A DNA stretch of 64,000 nt, taken from Allacma fusca. Taxonomy: Eukaryota; Arthropoda; Collembola; Symphypleona; Sminthuridae. Positions 43,601 to 56,741 of this stretch are shown here, in pieces (the stretch's first letter is position 1; every line of letters starts with the position of its first letter). The stretch is taken from the NCBI GenBank assembly GCA_947179485.1, contig OX359247.1, forward strand, positions 41,516,801 through 41,580,800. Direction: 5' to 3'. A program made the position numbers and the translations under genes. Under the pieces are notes generated by a model. That model had not been told where the DNA came from and did not search any database. It saw only the letters and a program-made list of their open reading frames with translations.

Positions 43601-46600
43601 ACTGGGGGCATGTCTCACATGGCGTGATCTGCGTAGTTATAGGATCTTCGTAGTAACTAACCCGTGGGGGGAAAAACTCCCTTTGACGTCATACACAATT
43701 TTGAGAATTATTTTTACAAAGATTCAATAAGTTTTTCCTGTTAAATCACGGGAAGCATTTTTAAAGGGAGGCTAATAATTACAGGTGTCGTTTAAATAAT
43801 TACACATCATTAAAAATTGTTTTTTTTAGCTACAGTGGACTTTGTTCGAGATTTCAATCAGGCTTTGACGTCTTACTTGAGAAATATGCGTTATTACGCA
43901 GAGAAATAAAGAGGGAGAGAGAAAGAGAGAGCTGAAGGACAGGAAAATGAAAAATTTTCATTTTTTATTTGTTGATGTTCATGTCAGGACTGACCAGTCC
44001 GTTGGGCAAGACTCAAGGAGCGTCTTATTTGCCAAATGAATGGATGGCAATATTATCAATTTGACTTGCTCCATTTATCCCACTTTCTTTCAATCCAGAG
44101 CAATTCAATGGAACTGAATTCAGGGACTTTGTAACCAGCATCTCTGCTAAAATGGAGCTAAATTCTCCTTATATAGGAGTACATGTGTGTAGGTAGTGCA
44201 TAGGCATAGCGTGAGAGTACAGCTTTTAGGCCTATGCTTATATATTATATAGAAGCCCATATGGCTGGACAAAAGGTCCACGATAAATGCTCACTCTACA
44301 TGGATTTCCTCTCCCTTCTTCCTTCCAATTTCCTAGAGAATTGCCAAGACCTACTTTACACACTGTCTACCAGTCCCAGTTTTGAGAGTTTATGGGCTTT
44401 GTGTGTGTGTGTGTGTGGAGCTATTTACAGGACGGACTCTTTATAACAGCATCCCAGGATGGGGCAAAATGAGACTTGCAATCTCGCCTGATCCTTTTTC
44501 ACAGAGAAAATTAACATTGGATCGTATGCCTCAATGTAGGAAATACGCTAGCCCCAAAAAAAAACAAGATGATTTTATATTGGGGAGTCTCCTTTAGCTA
44601 GAGTGAACTGCATTTGCAATGTGGTCGTTGGGATAAATATAGAGGAAGAAAGTTTTGCCAATGCTTTTAGAACTCAATGCAACCTGTGGAAATCCACTTG
44701 TATGTACATACATACATATGTAACTACGTATACCAATAATTACATATGCTCTGTACTATGTACCATCCATGTATGTACTTCAATACAAATACATGCAAAA
44801 TATATAAGATACAGTGCACTCCTTTCATAGGGTATACTACTCCCTGCTAGAAACATTTTTGCCTTTGGAGAAAAACATTTGCAATTTATTTGCAAAAATT
44901 CATTTGTAACTTTACTAATTTTTCCCTTTTTTAAAAACTAGAAACCACTGGAATTTCTAAGTTATTTAGGGATGCTCTTGTAAAGGGAGTGGACGGTTTG
45001 TATAGTACGTACGTTAAATGTAATAAAAATGAAGCACAAGGATAACCATACATATGGTTGGGGCAAATTCGCTCTCGGAATTCTCTGACCTATTCAATTT
45101 TTGAACTCACTTCCGACTCTCAATCAATCCAATTTCAGCTCTTCGTATTTTCTCCACTCAACTCTGGGGTACTCAGGGGTCTTGGACAATTGCCTCTTTA
45201 CACGCATATATTTACGACTTCTTAAATTGATCGCCATTTGAAGTAATTGTGGTAGGGCATGTACATATGTACACTGTTCATGAGTGACTTGGACACAGAG
45301 GTAGTCAGAGCTCTTCATAGGGCATGGTCACTCAGTGGCAATTGTTATTTACGAGGATTGTAAATTAATTGTAGTAAATGGGGATTATTAAAAGCAACAT
45401 TAAAGTCAGACTTTGGCGACAGTGCTTTTATTTATCTCGAAATTAATAGCGCTTTTTATTGAAATACAAAATCAGGGATGTTGAGGAGTCTGGATTTGCA
45501 AAAGTCTGCTTGGAAGGAACCAAAGGGAATGGTAAGGAACAAAGTTGCAGAAAAATGAGTTACTCACTGGAGAATAAAAAAGATTTAATTTTTTTATAAA
45601 TCCCTCGAGGGAAGATTGATAATAAATGTCAAGTTCAATTTTGCTTCCAAGTCATTTCCTATAGGTGCATTAACCTAGAGGTTTTGAATCTTTTATTAAA
45701 TGAAGCCAATAGAATTTTTTCTCCAGTTTTGTTCAAAGGACAGAAGTTTCTACTTGTTTCTTAACAATTTCATGATAAAAGTTTTAAAAAAAAGTTCATT
45801 GGCGTAAAAGCAGAGGTTACAAAGGCTGGTGCCTTTACCGAAGGAGGATTTTCAAAGGGAATTTTAAAACGTGTGATAAATCCTCATGTAAAAAAATGGA
45901 ATATTGTCCAATCTCTTTAAAAAATTCCCCAAAAAGGGAGAGTAATTTAAAAAAAAATTGCCCTCCAATCTCAATTCCATCTGTTTTATGGGAGGGAAGG
46001 AAATTGGAGAAATTGTTGAGAGAACTTAAATCAAAATGATGACCTCGCACTTGAAGGGAATTGAACGTAAAGTAGGTTGTACATAGTAGTTGCCTTATTA
46101 GTACTAACAGATCTCTTTACCATTACCAAAATGGGAAAAGTGCAATTCCAATGCCGTTGGAGCACTTCTATATGAGAGGAGGAGAAAAAAAACGGATTGC
46201 AAATTGCATCCCCCAACTCTCAGATTTCCCAGTACGAACATATATGTATGTAGGAGAAGACAAATGAGGGAAGTCGTGGAATGAAGGTTACGATGAAATT
46301 TTTGCTTTCTCTCCGCCAGATAAATGAGCCACGATAAACGATTCTTTATGAGGAAACAGATGAAAACAAAATCCGGCCCTTCCCATCGGAGACATACCAT
46401 TCCCATTATTTTTTCCTTTAGATCTCCGGAGGTTGGCCATTAGTACGAGGGAAACTGGAGAACTTCAATCCATACACTTCAGTCTGGGTCCCAATTCCCT
46501 TTCAATATTTAATCTCTGATGCAAAAACTTATGGGCAAATATTTGTACAATGACGAACGCAAATGCATTTTCCAGTGGGTTCCCAACTGTTTTAACTCAC

Positions 46601-46740
46601 AGGATAACGGGATGGAAGTTACAATTATTAGAAACATTTTCGTAGCCATAAATTACCTGAACTTACATCTCACCTGAACTTTATTGTAACGAATACTGCA
46701 GCCTGGAAAATAATGTTTCTTTATTGACCTCGAAATTGGC
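40651..46740. other. Non-coding region
   Basis: No supported exon. Scattered ACATACATATGTAC-type words occur at 42340-42375, 43100-43120 and 44700-44780. There is a short (GT)n at 44399-44417 and GA-rich patches at 43905-43930. Open frames of 60-130 codons show no domain and are not called. Confidence 0.45.
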
Positions 46741-46744
46741 CTCT

Positions 46745-47055
46745 GACTTAACTTGACCTACGCTTTACCTTAAATTTCAATTTAACAGGAACTGTACTTC
46801 AACTTGACTTGTACTTCAATTTGACCTGTACTTTAACTTGACTGTACTTCAACTTGACTTGTACTTCAATTTGACCTGTACTTTAACTTGACTGTACTTC
46901 AACTTGTCTGTACTTCAACTTGACTGTACTTAAAATTGACCCGTACTGCAACTTGACCTGTACTTCAACTTTACCCGTACTTCAAATTGACCCATACTTC
47001 AACTTGACCCATACTTCAACTTGTCCCATACTTCAACTTGACCTGTACTTTAACC
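46745..47055. repeat. 16-17 bp minisatellite, TTGACCTGTACTTCAAC type
   Basis: About 18 diverged head-to-tail units are seen, with the consensus CTTGACCTGTACTTCAA. Variants have ACTGTACTT (one base shorter), CCCGTACTT and CCCATACTT. Longer-period repetition (TTGACTTGTACTTCAATTTG followed by ACCTGTACTTTAA occurs twice near 46805-46890) suggests higher-order duplication. Similar words (CTTGACTTAGACCTTAACTT) fade out to about 47130. Confidence 0.9.
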
Positions 47056-47129
47056 AGCTTAACATGCCCCCAACTTTAGGCTCGCGCCGACATTACCTTG
47101 ACTTAGACCTTAACTTGACTTCAAACTCA

Positions 47130-49092
47130 CGAAAACTAGAGAATAAATCTGACTTCCTATCAAGTCATCAGTCCAAACCTCAATTTGATCTTTTTGACCC
47201 AAAAAAACTTGACCTAAAAACCTCACCCATAAAAACATGGCTATAACCATCATTGTGACTACTGTACTTGCCCTACTAAAGTTCAGCTCCAACTATAGAA
47301 CATGCTCAAACCGATTTAAAGAAAATGAAATTAAAACTAAAATCCCCAAGCAAATAAAAGTATCTACATTAAATTCAAAGGATAAAACAGTAGGGAAGAA
47401 ATAAAATGGAAAATACATACATACATACATACATACATGCATACATACATAGATCCAGCCTTTTACCCAAGCCTTCTGAATGCATAAAAATTGGGAAATC
47501 CTCCAGAGGAAAAGGGAAGGGAAAAAAGGGCTGGAGAGACATAAAGGGATTGGAGGAGCCATAAAGCAATTTCCAGCCGCAGAAAATCCACGGAGCCTCA
47601 CACAATGTCCAGATTGTTATGGGAAGGGAGTGAATCCATGCGGCCTTGAATCTTCCCTCCGGCTTTGTTTTCGCATTGCATTAGCTATTATAGGATTCTG
47701 TCGACGTCGGAGAGTTTTCTGTAGCATTCTGGAACCTCAAAGCTCTTCCCTCCCCCCGAAAAATATTTTTGCGCAGTCAATGCATGGCCTCAACAACGCT
47801 CTCCTTCCCAACTCATGCCAGCCAACTGATCCTTATGGAGGCTGTGACATTACGACACTGTCATATGGCGAGGAACTCCCATGACCTTGAAGGAATTGCA
47901 AAACTGTAGAGAGTCTCGGAATGTAAGTATATTTACATTTCATATAGCCCGAAGTGGAGCAGCAGTAAACAATTTGAATTAATTTTCCAATTAAAATCAA
48001 TCTTTGACGGGGAAGGCTGGGAAGGTCACTTTTCTCTAATTATTATAACATTAATGCGCCTCAGAAGTTCACAACTCCAGCCTTGGGAATTTACTGAATT
48101 AATTATTATTTTCCGTACAGTTGCATCACAATTATCCTTATCTTCGTCAACATCTTAATTACAGACTATTCTTACAATGACCACTGTTCTTCCAACTTGT
48201 AATGCTTCTACAGGAATGCATTTATTAAATTACGTCAGAAAAGTAACTTGAGGCAAAATTCATTGCGCAGTTGAAAAGTCTTACAAAATATTAATGTAAC
48301 ATTTTCAAGCATATTAAGCGTGGGATCTGATGTGATTCATTTTTTTTTAAATATTTAGATAATATAAAATTATGAACATCCCAATACAACAGAGTTTCAA
48401 ATTCAAGTGAGAGTTTACTCAACAATTTTTACTGTCCAGTTTTTTTTATTTCACTGCCCCTTGGCCGTCGTTCATTCATTATGTATACAGAAATTTTCAA
48501 TAAAGCTCCCAAGACTACTAATCTTGAATAAAGAATGGGAATGTAGAAATAATGGACAGAGATTTGGAAGTCTTGGAAAATAAAAATTCCAAAGGAGAGG
48601 CAGGAAGATGACTCAACAGGACCTATAGGGCCTGGAGAGATAGAGATAGAGAGAGATGAGATTGGAAGAGAGACAGACGGAGATCTGGTGATGGACAAAG
48701 TTAATCTGAGATTGGAGTTGGCTGGAAAAGATTAAATATTACAACAATAGGAAATCCCAGGGCCTTTAGAAAACCCAGCATTGTGACAATCAAAGAGAAA
48801 GGGAAAAGACAAGGAAACCAGAGACTCATTCCATTCAACTGACAGTTACATAATCGAAATCACACACACACACACACACACATACAGTCCTCACTGGAAA
48901 AAAAAACCAGACTTTTCCAAATCAAAACATTTTCCCAAGTCATGCAACATCTTCAGGCAATATCTTAACCATACATAGTTACAGGGTTCTACAAAACCTC
49001 CCTTGTACTGTTCCTATCCTTCAAAAATCTGATGAATATGTTTCAATGGTACGTAAAGCGTTTTTGCTTTAATTTCATAAATATTTGTGGGG
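47130..49092. other. Non-coding region
   Basis: No supported exon. An ATAC tetranucleotide run occupies about 47413-47450. A short (CA)n run lies at about 48862-48882. The 134-codon frame at 47480-47884 has no recognisable domain. Confidence 0.45.
47413..47450. repeat. (ATAC)n microsatellite
   Basis: Run of ACAT/ATAC units with one G substitution. The same tetramer occurs in short runs throughout the window. Confidence 0.93.
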
Positions 49093-49195
49093 AAGTATTT
49101 TCGAATTATTTCTGATTTCCTATGAAATTTTCCCAGAATTATTACAAAACTGTGGGAATATTTCGTATGAAATCAGAAATAGTTCGAAAATACTT
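49093..49195. ncRNA. 103-nt near-perfect hairpin: candidate microRNA precursor or tiny foldback element
   Basis: The left arm, 49093-49135, begins AAGTATTTTCGAATTATTTC. The right arm, 49153-49195, ends TTCGAAAATACTT. They pair over 43 positions with two G-U wobbles and only two true mismatches, around a 17-nt loop (49136-49152). Length and loop size suit a pre-microRNA on either strand. The pairing is longer and tighter than in most microRNA precursors, so a small palindromic transposon relic or an siRNA hairpin is as likely. No clear target duplication flanks it. Confidence 0.4.
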
Positions 49196-51009
49196 ACTAT
49201 TATAAAATTGACCTTCTTACTGAGGATCCAAATTTGGGGCAGTTCTTGGGCAAAAAGTCGCAAGATCTTTCAAAATAAACATGTGCAAAGAGTAATAATT
49301 GATTAAAGAAAAATTTACAGCAAAAATAATATTACCCTGCGGCTATAAAAATTTTGCAAAATTTTTGTTAAAATTAGAACTAAAAAATTATCCTGAAATC
49401 TCAACAATGTGTATTCAAAATTGATGCAAACAATTTTTCCTATAACTTGGGAGGAAAATTCGAAACTTATTCTAAATCTTGGGAGAAATATGATTTTTTT
49501 GAAGGCAGGGATATTTGAAGGGACCCGCAGCCCGGGACACATTCATTACATAGCAATCCCGCACATTACAACTAGTGCACGTTCCAGCAATAAATTTCAC
49601 TTCTCTTGGTACATATATACTCCCGCCGATATAAACATGTTTTGTAGTTCTTTACAGAAAATTCAATCATTCCCCAATGGAATCAAAGACTTGCTTATAG
49701 TGTCACTATGTCCACATATATAAAATAAAATGAGCTATACAAATATAGTCGGGATTGGTACAGAGAGAGAGGAAATTTTAGCAGATCCAAGTTGATGTCT
49801 TTAAAATATCCTTGTGCTTCGTGGAGAAATAGTCCGGGAGAAAAATTCCAAAAGCATTTGAAATGAAGATAGAATAATGGAGATGCATGTGAGCGTGTGT
49901 ATGTATGTACATAAGTATATACATGGAGATCTAGGGACAAGGAAAGTTGTTGATTTGTAGGTTGGACTCTGTTCAGTTGGGAAACTTCCGGGGGAGAGGA
50001 AAAAGCTTCTGGAGCAGGAAAGTACATGGGATTGAAATGTTGAGAGTCGAGAGATGTGAGATATGGGAAATGCATGGGAGGACTTTCCCTCAAATTCTCC
50101 AAATATATTTATTCCTTTTGAAGCCCCACGTTTCAAGTACATGGTTGGGAGCTAGAGAGAGAGAGAGAGCGAGAGAGAGAGAGAGAGACTGCAGAATCTA
50201 GATATTGAGTTTTAGCAATGGAGACATATACATAAGGAAAGGAGGCCTATCAGTTACACTGCACACGCATAACTCAGTTCCCTCTCTGTCCCTGCCTCTC
50301 CACAGCCGTTATTCCTCCATAGAAATCAATACCTTCCTCTCCCATGTCCTCTGCCCTTTCATTGTTTTCATTTTTCTTACAAACACCCTCAATTTATAGT
50401 CATTTACTAAATTTTCAATCCATTATTTTTTTAATTCTATATTTTTCTACAATATTTTGTAGCAATAATATTTTGAAGCCCGATTTTGGACACTATAAAT
50501 TTGCATGGTTCCAACTTACATATTACAGTAGACATTTGTAATCCCTTTTCTTATTTCTTAAGAAGGTGATTATCATTAAAAACATTTTCCGTAGTGATTA
50601 TTGAGCATACCTAAAAATTAAGAGATTATCGTTGTTAAAATGATATTGAAATTGTGACATCTGTTAAGAATAGTAGATAACGGCCAGGATCATAAAATTA
50701 TGGGAAAGAATACTATGTAGAAAAATCAGGTGGAAATCCCGCAAAACATGGTAGTTAAGAGGCTCTCTAATTTTCAAAGGAAGTTCTGTAACACGACAGA
50801 AACACTCCTCAAGAACCGCATGCCAGCCCTGGTGTCGTAAACACGTGTTTGATTTGCATATGAGGAAAAAGCGGCGGAGAGAGAGAGAGAGAAGGGAAAG
50901 GAAGAATAAAAAAAATGTTAGATTTTTTTCCAATCTCGTTCCACTTCCATAAGAGGACCCTTTTATATCTCAAGGAGGCTTACACATGAACCTTTTCCCT
51001 TAAAGAAAG

Positions 51010-51031
51010 CCTCTCTATATGCATAGAGAGG
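51010..51031. repeat. Short perfect inverted repeat
   Basis: CCTCTCTAT and ATAGAGAGG are separated by ATGC. Confidence 0.85.
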
Positions 51032-51639
51032 TTTTTACCTATCCCTATATGCAATAGAGGAGTACAAGTCCCGGCATATAACTTAACGTGTGTGTGCCAT
51101 AATTCTTCGGTGGAGAATGGGACTTTCCGGATATTACTTCCATTTATAATCCGGACGGTTTCTGGAAAAATCCAAGATGGAACAGGAGGATTTGCATTTT
51201 CTCTTCCCCATTGGCCCCTTTCCATTTATGACTCCTAGCGAGGATTCCTCATCCTCAGGTTTTTTTCCTTACCTTCCCTTCCCTTCCGTAATATTTACAG
51301 GGGGGAAATGTTCGGGTGGCGTGGAAGTCATGCAAAATAAAATTATTTTTTCCTCCGCAATTACAATGGCTCCTACACACACACACATTAGAGGGAAATT
51401 TTACGGGGGGAAATGTTGGGAGTTCATAAAAAGTCCTTTTTATCTCCAGTCCAACATTGTAATTACGTGCAGACGGGTTATGCCGGGTGCTCTTACATTG
51501 AGGGACCTCTTTTATAACAACCGCCTCATCCTCACACTTCCCAACATAACCTGACACGGCCCCGTTCACCACAATGTTATTTCGTCCCCCTTAAGCATAG
51601 CCAAGCATATCGTTAAAGCAAATTTTGTTCCTTTTTACG

Positions 51640-51661
51640 ACTCCCGTTATTTAACGGGAGT
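51640..51661. repeat. Short perfect inverted repeat
   Basis: ACTCCCGTTA and TAACGGGAGT are separated by TT, a tight 10-bp stem. No T-run follows, so there is no reason to call a terminator. Confidence 0.85.
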
Positions 51662-52560
51662 GAACTCTGCCCAAGTCCCAGAGAGTAGGGAAATGGAGTA
51701 GGGAAGTTGGAATTTCCTCGTAAAAATTGCAAAGTGCAATCATAAAATTCAGTGCGATTCCAACTTGTCATTTGAGTGTTAATTGGGTTAAGATTAAATG
51801 CAGAGGCGAGACAGGGCTGGAATTTTACTGCAGGAACAAACAAATGGGTTTTTTTAGGAGCGTAAAAAGGAGCATCGCCTGATCTCCACACTGCCTCATG
51901 ATTGTTGGTCATTGGTCTTTTTATTTTCTCTCTAGACCTCCCTTTTAATTACATATAGAAATGTAAAGGTGCATATACCTACAGTATACTTACAAACATC
52001 ACCGGATTCCTCTTGAAACAGTTACTATATTTTTTACTATAATATTATAGGACCAAGTAATTACATAAACTCAAGTTTTCATTCACCACAATGCTAATTT
52101 TATTTCCATGTCACAGCATGAAAAGAGAGTCAAAGTTTGCTGGAGCTAAGGCTGCCCTCACTAAGGGACTGTACGTTATCTATCCACGTATCTATACATA
52201 CAAAGATAGATATAGGCTGAGCAAATAAGAGCGGACGAAAAGTGTGGCTCCGGATGACACGCTCCGGACATTTCGCTCACATTAACATTAATTCAATTTA
52301 TCGCCTTCCCAATGCTAGGTATTCCCGCTATCTCTATATATGTATGCATTAGCAATTCGTACATGGATTTAACCCTTTTTGCAGACTCTCAATGAGGAAT
52401 TCCAATGAATTCCGCACTCTCTCCAGCTATTTGGGTCTGCATAGTTGATAGTGGGAAACACTTAATATCTGTGTCACAGACATGTTGCCACACTTTGTTC
52501 ATACGAATGACCCTAACCAGAACAATTTCCCCTGTAGTTTCTATTCCATATCCAATTTCC

Positions 52561-52561
<1 letters not shown>

Positions 52562-52595
<34 letters not shown>
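52562..52595. repeat. (CT)n microsatellite
   Basis: CT run of about 34 bp. It creates serine-leucine frames on one strand and glutamate-arginine frames on the other; neither is a gene. Confidence 0.96.
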
Positions 52596-52598
<3 letters not shown>

Positions 52599-53386
52599 AG
52601 TTCTCTCAAACCACATAATATATCCCTTTCCAACCGTGCATGTTCTCTATTACAGAACACTGTCTTCGCAAGAGCACCTCTAAAAAGAGCAAATTTGAGA
52701 GCATAAATTCCAACCCCTAATATTTACTCACAATTTCAAAGAACTTTAAATTCTAGGAAAATTGAATGTGAATACATATTTTTAAAAAGAGTCCATATTT
52801 CTATTTAAAGGTCACATTATTAAAAACAATCGTAAAAAATAGCATTTCCAACGAATTTTCGCACCATGATGCTCAATTATTGTAAAGCAAATTGTTTTGA
52901 GATTGTACCATGTTTTCTGCCAATGCTGTAACATTTTTACGATATTTGTTCCGCAAGTCAATCCAGGAAGAATTGGAGACGCTGCAGTCAAGTGGAACTA
53001 AAGGCTAGGGATTTCTGACGTGAGTGCATCTCTATGAGGACAAAATATATGGGGTGACGCTGGAACGGATGAAATAACACCAGATATTATTTAGTACATA
53101 AACCTGTTCCTTGATATCGGATAGAGTTTTAAGTATCCATGAGAGATATCCAATTGCAGGGGACAAGTGCATAAGAGATAAGCTCCGCATGTTCTTGTAA
53201 TTGTGTCTATAGCCATAATATTTAACATGTTAGCATTCCCAGCAGGAGGATGCAGACAGAGACAGTCATGACATGACTTGCGAATTAAATCAGAGAGAGA
53301 GAGAGAGATAGAGAGTCACGGAAAGATACAATACTCATTGTACATAGAGAACCCTGATAGACGTCCAGCGTCCTCCGTTCCAGACG

Positions 53387-53388
<2 letters not shown>

Positions 53389-53446
<58 letters not shown>
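53389..53446. repeat. (CT)n microsatellite
   Basis: Uninterrupted CT run of about 58 bp. A shorter GA run lies 80 bases to the left (53289-53313), so the two could form an inverted pair. Confidence 0.97.
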
Positions 53447-53448
<2 letters not shown>

Positions 53449-54179
53449 GAAACTAAGACGAGGAGATGGGGCTGGAAGGATCGGGCTCGTAAAACAATTG
53501 TGACAAGCTGTATGAGAAGGGGCAATAATGTGACAAGAGGAGAGTGGACTCAGATGATAAAAGATGCACATAAATATCAGCCTACATGGAATGGGTAAGC
53601 ACAGGAGCAACTCCAGCTGTCACATCTTCCTCATTTGCATCCCTATCGCAACTCGCCTATCACGAGCTCCGTCTTGGACTCATCTATTAAATTCCGTATC
53701 ACTTGAGTTCATGTCCAGGGCAGTCCACTCTCTTTATCGGAGCCCCTCTCTGCACCGAGCAAAATTCCCTTTTCAAATAATTAGCATATGTGCTCTTCTT
53801 ACAAGGAGAGGAATAATTACCATTGTGGTAATGAATTGGAACGTGTCCAAATTTCTTTCCTCTAGAGAGATAGACCCTTCTAAAAAAGGTTCTCTTCTAA
53901 CGGGGACTGCCTGTATTGTTATTTGCAGTGTCAGATGATTTTTTTATTACACTTGTGCACATCCTAGGTGTACATATTTGGAAATGAATTACTGCACACA
54001 AATCCAGACAGAATTACAATGCAGGTATTTAATACGTGCGAAAATAAATTACACGCATGAAAAGTGCAGATGCATGCAATTAGATAATTATTATAAATAT
54101 CTATTTACTATGTATCTACACACATGTGTGCATACTTCTGGGAGCTGCTGAAGCCTCATGGAAAAATACCGTTGGCTTT

Positions 54180-54183
<4 letters not shown>

Positions 54184-54211
<28 letters not shown>
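54184..54211. repeat. (CT)n microsatellite
   Basis: CT run of about 28 bp. Confidence 0.95.
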
Positions 54212-54216
<5 letters not shown>

Positions 54217-55239
54217 CAGCAACAAATTGAGTATCTTTTCTCCCCACGTAGTTTTCTATCTCTTCCAGATTAATCTCCACACCTGTTCTAGAATTCCAGG
54301 TGTTGTCAATTGTTCATACACAGTTTACTGTTACTATGAAGGACCCCACTGGTAAGAGTAATTACTAGTATCTCTCTAAAAACAGCAGCAATATTTTGAC
54401 TCAGTCCCATTTACAACACTAATTTTTCTCTTTATATAATTAGGAGTATCCCCTTATAAGAATATTCTCCTCAGGAATTGCTTCCTTTTAAAAGTGGAGT
54501 GGATCTTTGTACTGCGGATGTATGGCAGGCACTTGATGTCAGATCACTTATGATCCTTTTGTAAAAGACCTGCGTGTGGTATTTTTTTATTGCTCCAATT
54601 TTGTGGTAGTAATATTCATAAGATTGTTTGAGACAACTGTAGATACGAAAAATGTGAAATGGTGTTAAAGATGTAAAAAAAAGGAATAAAAGGAAATCCC
54701 TATTTGTTCCACACTTATTATGGGAATTGGCTCTTTGTGAGGTTGTAAATAATAGGGAAGGTCCTTTGGAAGTTGAGGGATAGTGAATGGGGTGAAAAAG
54801 CGGGAATTAGAGGAAAGTAAGTCTGTGGGTCTCATGTGTGACTTTTGGAGTAATTCCATCATAAGAGGTTCTATTCACAGGTCATAATTAAATCCCGTCC
54901 CGGCTGACCATGGCATTTATAGGTCGTAACAAGTGAGAATTTATTGGAGGAGCCATTAGGACCCCCATTACAGGGCTCCAAGAGGAGACGGAGAGGGAAA
55001 GGAGAGAAAAAAGTAATTAAAACAGGATGGCTCCATCTCGCTCTCTGCTCCTGTCTCTCCATAACCTCTATGCTTGAGTATGCATCTATCCGGGGCTGTA
55101 TGCACCACCCTTTGTATCTACACATAGGGAATTTTAGCATCTCTTATTATTAGACCAGTAGTTAGTTGTGTGTGAGGAAAGTGGTTGTAGTAGGATCCTT
55201 GAGAGAAATTAAATTACTATTCGTACAACGGAGATAGAG

Positions 55240-55266
55240 GGAGAGAGAGAGAGAGAGAGAGAGAGA
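55240..55266. repeat. (GA)n microsatellite
   Basis: GA run of about 26 bp. Confidence 0.95.
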
Positions 55267-56722
55267 CAAAAAAACAACTGATGTATGGACGTAATTCCAA
55301 TGAATGGGTCTGTGCAAAGGATTGGAAGCGTCAATTCCACACCAGGCCATGTATAAACGTATTAGAGATGCGAAGAGAGTCACTTCCACCATTCATCCTT
55401 GTCTGCAATGCAGTTCTCCCTCTGTCTCTCGCTCTTTCTCTCCCACACGAATCTCTCCGTCGTCCCAAAAGCTCTCATCATCATCTCTCCTCTTTAGAAA
55501 TCAATGCACGACTTGTCTTCTCCCATCATTTCCTCAGTTTTTATCCCTAAATTCCTCCCGGATCTGTATGATTTCTTAAAAAATAAAATTCCCAGTGTAT
55601 ACAGTACATACATACATATAGATACCTATGTATGTATATAGTCGATATTCCGAGGAGGAACCTCCCGGAAGTTTGTCATCCTCACAAATCCCACCCTTTA
55701 TAATCTAATCTTCCCTTAGTGGCCTCCTAAACCTTTGGGGACGCTGGGCTGACATTTCACAAAATTCAAATGCAAAGTAGTTCATCTAATTAAGGCTAGT
55801 TAGTTTGGGATCCGGATGACAGTTCCGTAAACAGGAATCAAGATTAACGGGGATGTTCCACAAAAGGGGTGACTCCACCGAGCCAGATACATAATTACAT
55901 ATGTATGTAGATACAAGGAAGAGATTTACAAATAATTATTATTAGATTGGTCTTATTGTAAAGCGCATTTTTCTAAATGGATTTTAATAGGGCAAAAGAC
56001 TCTTTGCCGCCTTTGAATCTCCTCCGTACTAGTAGATATACATAGATCCATAAATCAACACTAATTCCCAGTCAAGGTTTTCTCCCAGCAAAATATTTAA
56101 AGGAAGTAAAAAAAAGCAGGTCTATTTAAATAAATCTAGTTACGATGCTCTCCTGTTAAAGAGGCTATCCGCAAAATATAATTGTATACAAAATCAATGC
56201 GAAGCTGAACATCACATGTATGAACATGCGTTCTTTCAGATAGAATCCGTGGATTTACTGTAGTATGAAGTCACTCTCTAACAGTAGGAGCTTCTGTAGT
56301 ATAAAAAAGCTTTAAAAGTGTATTGTAATAATTTGGGTATTTTAAATTCATTCATTTACAATTAAATACTATAAGTAATTGTATAATTATAGGAAATACG
56401 CCCGCAAGGGAATTAATTGGGAGCGTTGTTTCACAGTGCCCCTAATAATACATATTAAAATGGCTGTTAAGCTTAACTCCACTGGAATTTATCTTCAGCT
56501 TTAAACAGCAGCTCTGAGGAAGGTAATTAGCTCGATGTTAATCAATTGGGCCAACAAGCAGAACAACATCAATGGAATTTGTAAAAACTGTGATTTAAGA
56601 GTAATTTGCAAATCTAGCAATAGCGTTTCAAAAATCAGAATCAGTCAGGTGCAAAATTTAAAAAAGGTTTTTTTTTATAAACAGTACAATATTATATAAT
56701 TGGGATAATATCTCTCATTTAA

Positions 56723-56741
56723 TGCGTGTGTGTGTGTGTGT
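56723..56741. repeat. (GT)n microsatellite
   Basis: Short GT run of about 18 bp. Confidence 0.9.

Noticed and set aside
46570..46600. CAGTGGGTTCCCAACTGTTT, reminiscent of a hAT (Charlie-type) element end
   Set aside because: No matching inverted end or 8-bp target duplication was found nearby.
47480..47884. A 134-codon plus-strand open frame with several cysteines
   Set aside because: No cysteine pattern I recognise and no conserved neighbour or splice signals. Likely chance.
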